Part shown: positions 50,301 to 58,456 of the stretch, piece by piece | How the letters are laid out: every line of letters begins with the position of its first letter | Numbering within the stretch: position 1 is the first letter of the stretch | DNA from: JAKEFM01 sp035695825 | GTDB lineage: Bacteria; Planctomycetota; UBA1135; JAKEFM01 | DNA: 64,000 bases | Assembly: GCA_035695825.1 (NCBI GenBank) | Contig: DASRRH010000011.1 | Span: 124,001 to 188,000 of the forward strand | Direction: 5' to 3' | Position numbers and translations under genes: made by a program | The notes under the pieces: model-generated | Told to the model about the DNA's origin: nothing | The model's database searches: none | What the model saw: the letters and a program-made list of their open reading frames with translations, nothing else

Positions 50301-50485
50301 TCGACCTGTTCCGGGGAGAAACCGGGCGCTTCGGTCTGGATGTCGACCTGGGGCTGCGCAAACTCGGGGTAGATGTCGAGGCGGGTGCGGGAGGCGACGG
50401 AGAGTCCGTAGCCGACGGTCGCGCAGGCGAGCGCGAGGATCACCCCGCGGAAGCGCACCGAGAACCCGACGACCGAACGGATCAT
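47393..50485 (-). CDS. CzcA/CusA-type RND efflux pump
   Basis: 1030 residues, full length for heavy-metal-type RND permeases, which are proton-driven inner-membrane pumps working with an adaptor and an outer-membrane channel. Twelve membrane segments can be outlined. The N-terminal FSVRFRGVILALACATVG, LDIYPEFAQPQVDIQTEAPGFSPEQVE and GEVVDDAIVDVENIFRRLR (acidic TM4 signature) mark the CzcA/CusA group, and GFVTLFGITTRNSILLVSHYEHL the second half. The ion cannot be read from the sequence. It is encoded just downstream of the methyltransferase-like protein and the adaptor. Confidence 0.93.
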   Translation of the reverse strand: MIRSVVGFSVRFRGVILALACATVGYGLSVASRTRLDIYPEFAQPQVDIQTEAPGFSPEQVEGLVTRPIENALQGSEDLEALRSQSVPGLSVVTAVFEEGTNLLQARQRVAERLAEAASEMPGGVRAPAMAPLTSATSTMLVVGLTSPKRSPMELRTFADWTLRPRLLAVPGVAKVNVFGGDVRQLQVRVLPDRLLAYGLGLADVVEAARKATGVRGGGFVENENQRIPLQTEGQASTAAALGEALVARRGEVPLRLSDVAEVLEGPAPRIGGATIQGDPGVVLIVSSQYGANTLEVTRAIEEALGEMGPAFAAEGIGLHPRLFRPATFIETAIRNVNGALLLGGVLVAAVLFLFLFNIRTALISLTAIPLSLLIAVLVLHHAGATLNTLTLGGLAIAIGEVVDDAIVDVENIFRRLRENRSHPAPRPPLRVILEASLEVRGAVVYATFVVALVFLPVLTMTGVQGRLFAPLGFAYLLAVLASLAVALTVTPALCAATLARGERAGAEPPLVRFLRGRYRRLLERVSRRPGLVFAAVGAVCACAAATLPAFGGSFLPAFREGHLIVHMAAAPGTSLEESLRLGRQVSLGLLGIPGVRSVSQFAGRSEKADDTWGPHASELNVDLDPSADAEHVEKELREVLASFPGLSVSVEPFLTERIEETISGEVAAVAVRIFGEDLGVLDARAEEIARLLGEIPGAVDLQVAAPPGAPRAVLRLRRDRLVPLGFRPVEVLEAIQVAGQGTTVAQVFEGNRVFDVAVTLHPACRRDPEGIGALPLRGETGAVVPLRELAEVGLDTGRYVVAHDGGRRLQTVTCNVEGRDLRSFVDEAKRRIAGELPFSPGVQTVFTGAAEAREQATRELLLHSALAGGGIVLLLSIAYGNARNLLLVLANLPLALVGGVLAAFFTGRELSIGSLVGFVTLFGITTRNSILLVSHYEHLVGVEGMEWGREAALRGASERLAPILMTALVTALGLLPIALRSGRPGQEIEGPMAIVILGGLASSTALNLLVLPSLALRFGRFGGSREGTP

Positions 50486-50503
50486 GTGCGGCGCGGGGCG
50501 TTC

Positions 50504-51118
50504 CTACGGAAGCGTGAACCAGTGGGGCCACCAGGGACGCTCGCGAAGGTGCGAGAGGGTCTCGAGGAGGACCGGGATGAACGCCCAACCCGCCGCGCGG
50601 AGGCATTCGGTCCGGAGGCTTTTCACCCGCACCTCGAGCAAGGCCGCGGTCTGGAAGCCTCGCAGGCGCGGAAGAAACCGCGGCACGCTCTCGCAGTAGC
50701 GTGCGTACGCCTCGCCGAGGCGCTCTCGGAGGTAGCGTTCCTCCGCGGGCACGGTGAAGAGCGCATACCCGGAGACCGCCGCCAGAATGCCGGCCGCGAG
50801 GACGAGGCTGTCGAGGAAGAGTCCGACGGAGACCGCGAGGAAGAACGAACCGAGGTAGAGGGGATGCCGGCAGATCGAATAGGGTCCGGCCGACACGACC
50901 TCCCGGCTCTTGCGCCCTCCGACGTAGAGGGTCGCCCAGAATCGCAGGCCGCCGCCCGCGATCCAGCAGCCCCACGCCAGGGCGTCCAGCACGAGGTCCA
51001 GCGTGGAGTCCTCCCGCACGGGGGGAGAGGAGGTCGCGGCCACGAATGCGAGGGGGAGGAGCGCGAGGATTCCGATCCATCCGCGCGCCTGGAAACGCCA
51101 ACTGCGCGACTCGGCCAT
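50504..51118 (-). CDS. Isoprenylcysteine/phospholipid methyltransferase-like membrane protein
   Basis: 204 residues with four to five membrane segments. GPYSICRHPLYLGSFFLAV and the downstream EERYLRERLGEAYARYCESVPRFLP are the ICMT/PEMT signature, where the RHP and the E-E-x-x-L segments bind SAM. In bacteria these proteins often accompany RND metal-efflux operons, with no proven substrate. Frames reaching back to 51211 run into the adaptor gene. The ATG at 51118 is 16 bases after the adaptor stop. Confidence 0.82.
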   Translation of the reverse strand: MAESRSWRFQARGWIGILALLPLAFVAATSSPPVREDSTLDLVLDALAWGCWIAGGGLRFWATLYVGGRKSREVVSAGPYSICRHPLYLGSFFLAVSVGLFLDSLVLAAGILAAVSGYALFTVPAEERYLRERLGEAYARYCESVPRFLPRLRGFQTAALLEVRVKSLRTECLRAAGWAFIPVLLETLSHLRERPWWPHWFTLP

Positions 51119-51134
51119 CGAGGAGGATCGCCCT

Positions 51135-52358
51135 TTAAAACTCCCGGGTCCGGTACCGGGCGCGCGCTTCCTCCGAGAGGAGCGCCTGCGCGCCGGAGAC
51201 GACGGCCGCATCGCCCGGGGCGAGGGTTGACTCGACGAACCATCCCTCCTCGACGGGCGCGTCGAGCGCGACCTCGCGGCGGGTGAAGCGGGCTTCCGCC
51301 GTCCGGACGTAGGCCCAGGCGCGACCGTCGGAGCGCACGACGGCCGCCCACGGGACGACCACGCCTCTCCGCGCGGGCCCCGGAAGGGGAAGCCGGGCCA
51401 CGACCGCCGTGCCCGGGCGGAGGGAGAGGCCCGCGGTCTCGAGGCGGAAGAGGAGGACTTGGCCCGCGGCGAGCCGGTCGCCGGGCGCGAACGCCGTCCA
51501 CTCGCCCCGGAGGGGCCGTTCTTCGAGCCCCACGGCGGAGATGCGCGCCGTCGGGGGCGGAGGGGAGAGGGTCCGCCCCACCGGAACCTGGACCCGAGCC
51601 AGCATCCGGTCGAACCTCTCGATCCGGAGAAGCATCTGACCCGCCTCCACGGACTCGCCCGGACGCGCGCCGACCTCGACGACCTCTCCGCCCCGGTCGA
51701 CGACGAGCGGCGACGCCGAGGCGGAGCCGAGGGCCGCTTCGACGCCTCGCGCCGCCTCCTCCGCCCCCCGGAGCCGCGCCTCCTCCGACTTCACCCGGGC
51801 CTCGGCCTCCTCGACGGCCCGGTCGGAGATGCTCTTGTCTTGCGCGTTGAGCGACCGGGCCCTCTCGTGCGCGGCTCTCGCCGCGGCGAGGGTGGCGGCA
51901 GCGGCGTCGCGCTCGGCGCGGGCGGCCGCGAGACGCGCGGAGAGGTCGGCCCGCTCCGGAGGGAGGAGCCGCGCCTCGAGCGCGCAGACGGCGGTCCCGT
52001 CGGCGAGGCGCTCCCCGAGCCCGGGCCAGCTCCGACCCGGAAGCGCGCGGACCAAGCCGGGGGCCGGCGCCCGGAGGACGAAACCGAGGGCCGGGTCCGC
52101 CTCGAGCCAGCCGTACGAAGCGATCGAGGGCTCGAGCGTCGCGGCCTCGAGGCGCTCGGTGCGCAAGGCGAGCCGCTCCTCCGTCGCGCGGTCGAGGAGG
52201 ACGACCGCGTCGTCTCCCGAGCGCGAGATTCGGGCCGAGGGCGCGCTCGTCGCGCCACGCTCGTCCTCTTCGTTGGCGCGGCGGCAGGCGCCGGAACCGA
52301 GGAGGACCGCCGCGGCGAGGATCGCGGCAGTCCCCTGGAGTCCCCGAGCCCCGCTCAT
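51135..52358 (-). CDS. RND efflux periplasmic adaptor (membrane-fusion) protein
   Basis: 407 residues. A signal peptide ending GSGAC suggests a lipoprotein. GLVRALPGRSWPGLGERLADGTAVCAL is the lipoyl/barrel half, and a long helical hairpin follows (ADLSARLAAARAERDAAAATL ...). The second barrel half is LVVDRGGEVVEVGARPGESVEAGQMLLRI and the beta-domain APGDRLAAGQVLLFRLE. The adaptor links the RND pump to TolC. The start ATG at 52358 overlaps the TolC stop by ATGA. Confidence 0.88.
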   Translation of the reverse strand: MSGARGLQGTAAILAAAVLLGSGACRRANEEDERGATSAPSARISRSGDDAVVLLDRATEERLALRTERLEAATLEPSIASYGWLEADPALGFVLRAPAPGLVRALPGRSWPGLGERLADGTAVCALEARLLPPERADLSARLAAARAERDAAAATLAAARAAHERARSLNAQDKSISDRAVEEAEARVKSEEARLRGAEEAARGVEAALGSASASPLVVDRGGEVVEVGARPGESVEAGQMLLRIERFDRMLARVQVPVGRTLSPPPPTARISAVGLEERPLRGEWTAFAPGDRLAAGQVLLFRLETAGLSLRPGTAVVARLPLPGPARRGVVVPWAAVVRSDGRAWAYVRTAEARFTRREVALDAPVEEGWFVESTLAPGDAAVVSGAQALLSEEARARYRTREF

Positions 52359-53797
52359 CGGCCGGCTCCTTCGCTCTCGAGCGCGGTCCGGCTGGGACGA
52401 GACGACAGGGAGTCCGGATCCGGCGTCGCCGGATCGACCGGCCGCTCCACCGCGTCTTCGAGGGCGCCGAGCGCCGCGCGGGCCTTGCGGGCGGACTCGA
52501 GTCGCGCGCGCTCCGCGGCGATCCGCGCGAGCCGCCCGAAGGCGGCCTCGAGCCGGTCGGTCGCGCCGGCCTCGAAGGCGGAGCGGCCCGCCCGCTCCCG
52601 GCTCGCGGCGGCCTCGAGCGACGCCTCCGCCTCCGCCAGCTCGGCGAGCGCGCCGCGGCAGCGCTCCGCCGCCGCTTCGGTCTCGGCGAAGACCCGTGCC
52701 TGGAGGGAAAGGAAGCGGGCCGCGGACTCCTCCCGGCGGGCACGGGCCTCCGCGATCGGGCCTTCGTTCCCCTGGAATAGGGGGACGACGAGCGAGGCCA
52801 GAAGCCGGACCTTGTGCTCCCCCGTGTCGAACTCGTAGGCGGGCCCGAGGTCGAGGTCGGGGAACTGCTTCGCCAGTTCGAGGCGGAAGGAGGCGTCGGC
52901 GGCCGCGTACTCCTCGAGGGCGCGCCGGAGGTCGAGGCGGTGGAGCACTGCGTCGCTCCTCGCCTGCGACGCGAGGTCGGCGTCCGCTTCCGGCCGCTCG
53001 AGATCTCGCTCCTCGAAGGAGGCGCCGTCGAGGGCCCGCGCGGGAAGGCCGAGGGAGGCCGCGAGCGCGATGCGCGTCTGGGCGGCGAGGCCCTCGGCGG
53101 CGCGCGACGCGCGCCTCGTTTCGGCCAGCCCGGCACGGGCCTCCTCGAGGTCGGGCCGAGAGGCCTCGCCGGCCGCGAACCGGCGCTCGAGCGCACCGGC
53201 GACCTCGCCGCGCGCGCTCTCCTCCTCCCGGGCGACCTCCAGCGCCCGCGCCGCGAAGAGGTGGTCGAGGAACGCGCCGCGGAGGCCGCTCCAGACGCTC
53301 CACGCGGTCTCGGCGAGCGCGAACCGCTCCGCCCCGGCGAGGCGCTCCGCGCGGGCCACGCGCAAGCCCCTCTTTCCCGCGGTCTCGATCGGAATCTGGA
53401 GGTCGACGCCGACGAGCCAACGGCTCACGCTGATGTGGGTGTCCGCAAGGAAACCGGGAGCGATGACGAGGCGGGGATTCGGCCTCGCTCCGGCCGAGAC
53501 GATCCCCGCCTCGGCGACCTCGGCACGGGCGCGGGCGGCGTCGAGGTCGGGATGGAAGTAGAAGGCTGCGAAGGCGAGGAGGGGAAGGCTCCAGGTCTTG
53601 GGCGGCCACGGCGAGGGAGGCGCGGGGAGGTTCCGTTCCGCGAACGCCCGGAGGCCTGGATCGGCGAGGGAACGGGCCTCGAACTCCGCGGCGGTCCGCG
53701 CCGGGTCGAGGGGCCTCGGAGGGTAGGCGGCGCAGGAGGCGAGGGGGGCTCCGGCGATCAGGCCCGCCAGGAAGGAGGGAGAAGCGCGGAGCCTCAC
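52355..53797 (-). CDS. TolC-family outer-membrane efflux protein
   Basis: 480 residues, lipoprotein signal with lipobox PLASC. The body shows the paired TolC/OEP helical repeats: FHPDLDAARARAEVAEAGI ... PNPRLVIAPG in the first half and LRRALEEYAAADASFRLELAKQFPDLDLGPAYEFD in the second, CzcC/CusC-like. It forms the exit duct with the adaptor and RND pump encoded downstream. GTG at 53797 overlaps the TGA of the upstream fusion gene (GTGA). Confidence 0.9.
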   Translation of the reverse strand: MRLRASPSFLAGLIAGAPLASCAAYPPRPLDPARTAAEFEARSLADPGLRAFAERNLPAPPSPWPPKTWSLPLLAFAAFYFHPDLDAARARAEVAEAGIVSAGARPNPRLVIAPGFLADTHISVSRWLVGVDLQIPIETAGKRGLRVARAERLAGAERFALAETAWSVWSGLRGAFLDHLFAARALEVAREEESARGEVAGALERRFAAGEASRPDLEEARAGLAETRRASRAAEGLAAQTRIALAASLGLPARALDGASFEERDLERPEADADLASQARSDAVLHRLDLRRALEEYAAADASFRLELAKQFPDLDLGPAYEFDTGEHKVRLLASLVVPLFQGNEGPIAEARARREESAARFLSLQARVFAETEAAAERCRGALAELAEAEASLEAAASRERAGRSAFEAGATDRLEAAFGRLARIAAERARLESARKARAALGALEDAVERPVDPATPDPDSLSSRPSRTALESEGAGR

Positions 53798-56700
53798 GAA
53801 GGTCGACCCGAGGGGGAAGGGGGGAGGGGAGCTCCGTCGGGCGGGGACGGGGGCGCGGGATCCGCCGCACGCCGGAGCGCCCGGAACGCGAGCAGGGCGC
53901 CGTGTCGGAGCTTCTCCCGCGCCCCGCCGTTGAGCGCCCCGAGCACGGCGAGGAGAAGCCGCGCGCTCTCCGGGTGCGACTCGGAGGGTCTGCAGACGGC
54001 GCAGCCCCGGGGGCGGTGGCCGAGGAGCCTGGAGACGGCCTCCAGGAGACCGGCCTGGGACGACCCTCTCGTGAGTCGGACGCGCGGCGAGGTCGTCTGG
54101 ATGCGCGCTCGAAGCGCGTCGCCCGCGCCTGCCGGAGCGAACGAGCGCGTCGCGAGCGCGAAGAGCGGCAGGTCGGAGACGGAATCCCCGACGGCGAGGG
54201 CGAGCGGCGCGACGTCCGGAAGGAGGGGACCTCCTCCGAGCTCCTCTGCGAGCCTCCGGACTCCGGCGCCCTTGTCGAGGCGAGCGACCGCGAAGTCCGT
54301 CTGCGAGCGCGCGCGAAACACCCGGACGCGCCCGTTCACACCGGCGCCCGCGAGGGCGGCCTCGATCGTCCCGGCCGGGAGGCCGCCTCGCTCGCCGTCC
54401 CGGTCGACGGCGTAGGCACGAATGCTGTTGCGGTGAGCCGGATCGAGATGCACGCCGGGCACGGCGAGCAGGGCGGATCGGAGCGCCTCCAGGTCGTCCT
54501 GCTCCTCACGGCGGAGGAGCGTTCGCGCCTCGCGGGCCGCGTGGTTGTAGACGGCGGCGCCGTATTCGGCAACGCCGCCCGGGAGGCGGTAGGCCGCGCA
54601 ACGGGCGCGCACGCCATCGACCGAGCGGCCCGTCGCGAGGATGGGCCGGTATCCGTGCCGCAGGAGGGCCCGGAGGGCGAGGGCGCCCGCCGTTCCGATC
54701 GCGGGAAGGGACAGCCAACGGGTCTCGAGCACCCCGTCGACGTCGATCGCACAGAGAGGGCCCTCGGTCGGCACGCGGAGATCGGCGAAGAAACGCGCGC
54801 CGAAGTAGCGCTGGTAGAGATCCTCCATCGTCCTCTCCACCGCGAGAAGCCGTTCGAAGGCCGCCCGGTCGCCCTGTGGCCCCCCCGTGGGCCCGAGCTT
54901 GGCGAGGAGGCTCGTCCGGATCCCTCGGTGGAGAAAGAGGAGCTGGTAGAGGAGCCACTTCTCCTCCCCGACCTCCTCCCGGGTCGAGCGCTCGTAGGCC
55001 TCCCGGAGGAGGTCGCCGAACCGAGCCCCCCCCGCGTCCCCCGAGGTCACCGCGTAGTCCGCCGCCGCGCTCGCCAGGTCGAGGACCGGGTCGAGGCAGT
55101 GCTTGGCGAATCCGAGCTCCTCGAGGGAGCCCGCTTTCAGCAGAGAGGCCTGCGAGGCCGGCGCGGCGGGGACGGCGAACCAGCGGGAAAGGGACATGGC
55201 GCCGTCGACGACGGAGGGGCGCGCAGGGGCGAGGAGCCGACGCGCGATCCGATCGGTGAGCGGGCGGGCGAAGAGCTCGGCCCGCCCGAAGGCTTCGGCG
55301 AGCATGTCGGCGACGACTTCCCAGGCCGCCGATCGCCCCGCCAGCCGCGGGCTGAAGTCCTCTTTCACCGCGAGGGCGCGGCTTCGCGCCACGACGTACG
55401 ACGAGAGGCGCGCGGCGACCTCCCCCTCGTCTCCCCGGGATCGAGGGGACCATCGCCACTCCTCGGGAACCCAGGCGCGGTAGAGGACTCCGTCGTCGAG
55501 TCCGTACGTCTCCGGGAGAAACTCGTGGAGGAGCCTCGCCGCGAGGAGCGCACGCCTCCCGAGGTAGCCGAGCCCGACTCCCCTCGCGTAGACGCGGTAG
55601 GGGATCGCGCGGCCCGAAGGGCCGTCGCGGATCGCGACCCGGAAGGAGGCGTCGGCGTGGCCTCGAACGGCCGAGCCCGTCGAGGGAGCACCGTCGACCC
55701 TCTCGACCTCTTCCACCTCGGCGACGGACACGGGACCCCGGCGCTCCTCCCCCGGGGGGGGCGCGATGCTCCGGCCGAGGAGGAACGCGCGGAGCGCCGT
55801 CCGGACGCTCGCGCTCGAGAGGCGCTCGTGGATCGACCACTTCTCCCAGGGAAGCACGACCGCGTTGTGGGCCCGCAGGATCCCGGGCAAGGATTCCTCG
55901 GGCCCGAGGAGTTGGAGGAGGAGCACGCACCTCTCGGGGGGAAGGCCGCGTCGCTGGAGGTGCTCTGCCGTCCACGCGAGCTGCTTGCCGGTGCGAGGCG
56001 GGTCGTCCACCACGAGGACCAGCGGGTCGGAGGCGAGCCGGGCCTTCAGCCGGCGCTCTTCCTCCTTCAGCCAGGGCTGGCCGGGGCGGACCGTCATCGT
56101 TTCGACCGTCTCGTAGCCTTGCGCCTTGAGGAGGCTCCCGTAGAGCGGCGCCAGGTAGCTTCCCGACGTGCGGAGCCCGAGGACGAGCAGGGGCGTCGCC
56201 CGCCCGGGCCACCGCTGCGCGAACGCGAGCACGATGTGCTCGAAGTCCTGCGGGTGCTGGTCGAAGCTTCGGAAGCAGGGGGCGAGCCGCACGATGCACT
56301 GGCGCAGCTCCCGCGGAAACCCGTCGACCGCCCCGAGGAGGGCGGCGCTCCCGGCGAGATTCCCGCTCGCGTCCCATCCTCCTCGGCTCGGCCGAGCGCC
56401 GATCCCGGCCGCGACCCCGTCCGCGAGGCGCTGGACGAGCGACGCGAGATCTCGCTGCCATCGGACCAGGCGGCGCTCGCGGGCGCTCGAGGCGCGGACC
56501 TGGAGGGAGGCGGCGACGACGGCGCGCGTCCCCGCGCGGGCGACCGGAGCGAACGGCCCCCCCCCTCTCGCGATCAGCTGGTCGAGCCTTGCGAACAGCT
56601 GGACGTCGCGGTGGAGGTAGTCCTCGAGGACCTGATTCATCCCCGCCGCGAGGAGGAAGGCGTCGAACAGATCCTCCCGGGTCGAGGGATCGGGTGGTGC

Positions 56701-56835
56701 GGCGCCCCCGGCCTCGATCGGGTTCGGACGGCCGTGCGCTTCCTGGATCCCGGCGAGTCCGGCGGCGAGGAATCGGCCCATCTCCGCGAAGTCGAGAAGC
56801 AGGTTCGGAGGGGCGAACGGGGCCGGAGCGGTCAT
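53794..56835 (-). CDS. Fusion of PRTase-like domain, kinase-like region and HAD phosphatase
   Basis: 1013 residues, not a named family. Residues 1-200 are mostly helical, with no recognised domain. Residues about 205-330 look like a phosphoribosyltransferase: TPLLVLGLRTSGSYLAPL and the PRPP-type loop VDDPPRTGK (276-284). Residues about 395-640 resemble an aminoglycoside-phosphotransferase-type kinase, weakly, with LDPVLDLAS near 581. Residues about 690-940 are a Cof-type HAD phosphatase: DVDG (D698, D700), ATGRS (734-738), K855 and GDSVSDLP (D884, D888). Its stop overlaps the TolC start, tying it to the RND operon. A PRTase/HAD pairing recalls predicted nucleoside-like metabolite pathways in tellurium-resistance clusters (inference). 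ATG 56835 is chosen; 56946 is also possible. Confidence 0.72.
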   Translation of the reverse strand: MTAPAPFAPPNLLLDFAEMGRFLAAGLAGIQEAHGRPNPIEAGGAAPPDPSTREDLFDAFLLAAGMNQVLEDYLHRDVQLFARLDQLIARGGGPFAPVARAGTRAVVAASLQVRASSARERRLVRWQRDLASLVQRLADGVAAGIGARPSRGGWDASGNLAGSAALLGAVDGFPRELRQCIVRLAPCFRSFDQHPQDFEHIVLAFAQRWPGRATPLLVLGLRTSGSYLAPLYGSLLKAQGYETVETMTVRPGQPWLKEEERRLKARLASDPLVLVVDDPPRTGKQLAWTAEHLQRRGLPPERCVLLLQLLGPEESLPGILRAHNAVVLPWEKWSIHERLSSASVRTALRAFLLGRSIAPPPGEERRGPVSVAEVEEVERVDGAPSTGSAVRGHADASFRVAIRDGPSGRAIPYRVYARGVGLGYLGRRALLAARLLHEFLPETYGLDDGVLYRAWVPEEWRWSPRSRGDEGEVAARLSSYVVARSRALAVKEDFSPRLAGRSAAWEVVADMLAEAFGRAELFARPLTDRIARRLLAPARPSVVDGAMSLSRWFAVPAAPASQASLLKAGSLEELGFAKHCLDPVLDLASAAADYAVTSGDAGGARFGDLLREAYERSTREEVGEEKWLLYQLLFLHRGIRTSLLAKLGPTGGPQGDRAAFERLLAVERTMEDLYQRYFGARFFADLRVPTEGPLCAIDVDGVLETRWLSLPAIGTAGALALRALLRHGYRPILATGRSVDGVRARCAAYRLPGGVAEYGAAVYNHAAREARTLLRREEQDDLEALRSALLAVPGVHLDPAHRNSIRAYAVDRDGERGGLPAGTIEAALAGAGVNGRVRVFRARSQTDFAVARLDKGAGVRRLAEELGGGPLLPDVAPLALAVGDSVSDLPLFALATRSFAPAGAGDALRARIQTTSPRVRLTRGSSQAGLLEAVSRLLGHRPRGCAVCRPSESHPESARLLLAVLGALNGGAREKLRHGALLAFRALRRAADPAPPSPPDGAPLPPSPSGRPS

Positions 56836-57022
56836 GCCAGGACGGAGACCCCCCTCGAGAAGGCACGCGGGAACTCGGGACGCCTTCGGAGCGCATCCAG
56901 CCGCCCGAGCGCTCCCCGCGCTCGGGCGGCCGCGGACGGGAGACATCGCGGATTCCAGCCGACGAGCTCTTCCGCTCCCCGCAGGCCGCCCTCATTCGCG
57001 GGATAATCATGGACCCCAGAAC

Positions 57023-57039
57023 CTTAACGGGCGGTTAAG
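57023..57039. promoter_or_regulatory. Palindrome in the promoter region of the efflux operon
   Basis: CTTAAC (57023-57028), five bases, GTTAAG (57034-57039): a perfect 6-base inverted repeat inside an AT-rich island (57001-57075) between the sensor-kinase stop and the fusion gene. Read on the minus strand, TATATT (57049-57044) is a 5/6 match to a -10 box. Transcription would start near 57037, on the palindrome, so it looks like an operator for a repressor or a response regulator. Confidence 0.45.
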
Positions 57040-57064
57040 CCGTAATATACTGTTGCATAATAAG

Positions 57065-58456
57065 TTAGGATAACTCTGCTCCGGGGAGATCGACGCTGAA
57101 GACGCTGCCTCCTCCCGGGTTGGGAGCGACCGCAGCCTCGCCGCCGTGGGCCCGTGCGACGGCGCGCACGAGGGCGAGGCCGAGTCCGCTTCCGTCGGGG
57201 TTCAGGGCCCGCGCCCGCTCCGAGCGGAAGAAGCGCTCGAAGACCTTCTCGCGCGCGGCTGGATCGATCCCGGGGCCACGGTCGGCGACGTCGAGCCGGA
57301 CCGAGCCCGCCTCGCGCGCGACGCGCACCCGGATCTCGCCTCCCTCCGCCGAGTAGCGGAGCGCATTGTCGACCAGGTTCGCGACGAGGCGCCGGAGCAG
57401 TGCGGGATCCCCCTCCACGTGCGCCGTCCCGTTCGCGACGAGCCCGAGCGTGATCCCGTGCTCCTCCGCGAGGGGGCCGAAGAACTCGACGGCCTCCCGG
57501 GCGAGCGCCGCGAGGTCGACCGGCTCCCGGGCGAGCGCGACGCGCCCCTCGTCGGCGCGGCAGATCAGGAGCAGGCTCTGGAGGAGGGCCTCCAGACGGC
57601 CGACCTCGGCGAGGGCGGCCTCGAGGGGCGGCGCGATCGCCGGGGCCCCGTCGACCGCCGCGAGCGCGCCCTCGAGGCGCGCGCGCACCGTCGCGAGAGG
57701 GTTGCGCACCTCGTGAGCCACGTCGCCCGCGAAACGGAGGTTTCGGGCGGCGGCCGCCTCGAGGCGCCCGAGCATGTCGTTCAGAGTCCCGGCGAGGCGA
57801 TCGAGCTCGTCGCCCGTGCCCGGTCGCGGGAGGCGTACGCTCCCCGGTCCCGCGCCGATCGTCCTTGCCGCCCGGTCGATGGCATCGATCGGGCGCAACG
57901 CCCGCTGGGCGACGAAGACTCCGAGGAGGGCTGCGAAGAGCGCGACGAGCGGGCCGGCCACCGCGGCGTGCTTCGTGAGCAGGTCCATCGTCTCCTCCTC
58001 GTGCCGGAGGCGGACTGCGACCTCGACCACGACGGGGCCGGCCGCCCGCGTCTCGAACCGGCGCACCGCGAGCCGGTGCCGATGCTCGTCCCCCGGGATC
58101 CGCAGGGTCCGCCGTTCGACGGTCCCGTCCCCCGGTCGGAGGCGCGGAAAGAGGGGCGAGAGCGCAGCGGACGAGGAGGCGACGTCCGTCCCGTCGGGAC
58201 GCGTCACCCGGAAGAAGGGCTCGTGGGGGCTCGCGGCCGCGGTCGAGACGAGGTAGGCCTCGAGCTCACCGAGCGTGAGGGGTCGCTCCTCGATCTCGCG
58301 CGCGACCTCGCCCAGCTCCTCGTCCAGGTCCCGGTCCGCGCCTTCGAGGAGGGCGCTCTGGACCGCGAGCAGACCGAGCGCGCCGAGCCCCGCGGTCGCC
58401 GTCAGGAAGACGAGCGCCGCCATCCCCGCGAGCCGGACTCCGATCGTGAGCCTCAG
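57065..58456 (-). CDS. Sensor histidine kinase, likely CTG start
   Basis: 463 residues. Two membrane segments (about 9-33 and 166-188) flank a periplasmic sensor. A HAMP domain follows (RPIDAIDRAARTIGAG). The HisKA H-box is DVAHEVRNPLATVRARLEG, and the ATPase boxes are LVANLVDNALRYS, DVADRGPGID and GSGLGLALVRAVARAHGG. The likely start is CTG at 58456, fused to the regulator stop as CTGA. This restores RLTIGVRLAG, the basic pre-membrane stretch normal in this family. The first ATG (58423) would cut it off. It pairs with the regulator gene upstream and lies before the efflux operon. Confidence 0.85.
   Translation of the reverse strand: MRLTIGVRLAGMAALVFLTATAGLGALGLLAVQSALLEGADRDLDEELGEVAREIEERPLTLGELEAYLVSTAAASPHEPFFRVTRPDGTDVASSSAALSPLFPRLRPGDGTVERRTLRIPGDEHRHRLAVRRFETRAAGPVVVEVAVRLRHEEETMDLLTKHAAVAGPLVALFAALLGVFVAQRALRPIDAIDRAARTIGAGPGSVRLPRPGTGDELDRLAGTLNDMLGRLEAAAARNLRFAGDVAHEVRNPLATVRARLEGALAAVDGAPAIAPPLEAALAEVGRLEALLQSLLLICRADEGRVALAREPVDLAALAREAVEFFGPLAEEHGITLGLVANGTAHVEGDPALLRRLVANLVDNALRYSAEGGEIRVRVAREAGSVRLDVADRGPGIDPAAREKVFERFFRSERARALNPDGSGLGLALVRAVARAHGGEAAVAPNPGGGSVFSVDLPGAELS

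Noticed and set aside
47376..51101. The long upstream extension of the histidine-phosphatase frame
   Set aside because: It covers the RND pump and methyltransferase-like genes out of frame. Only the last 253 residues are protein-like.
57010..57012. ATG 57010 as a start for the gene after the sensor kinase
   Set aside because: Its frame is out of phase with the PRTase/HAD domains and gives a low-complexity Arg-rich product.
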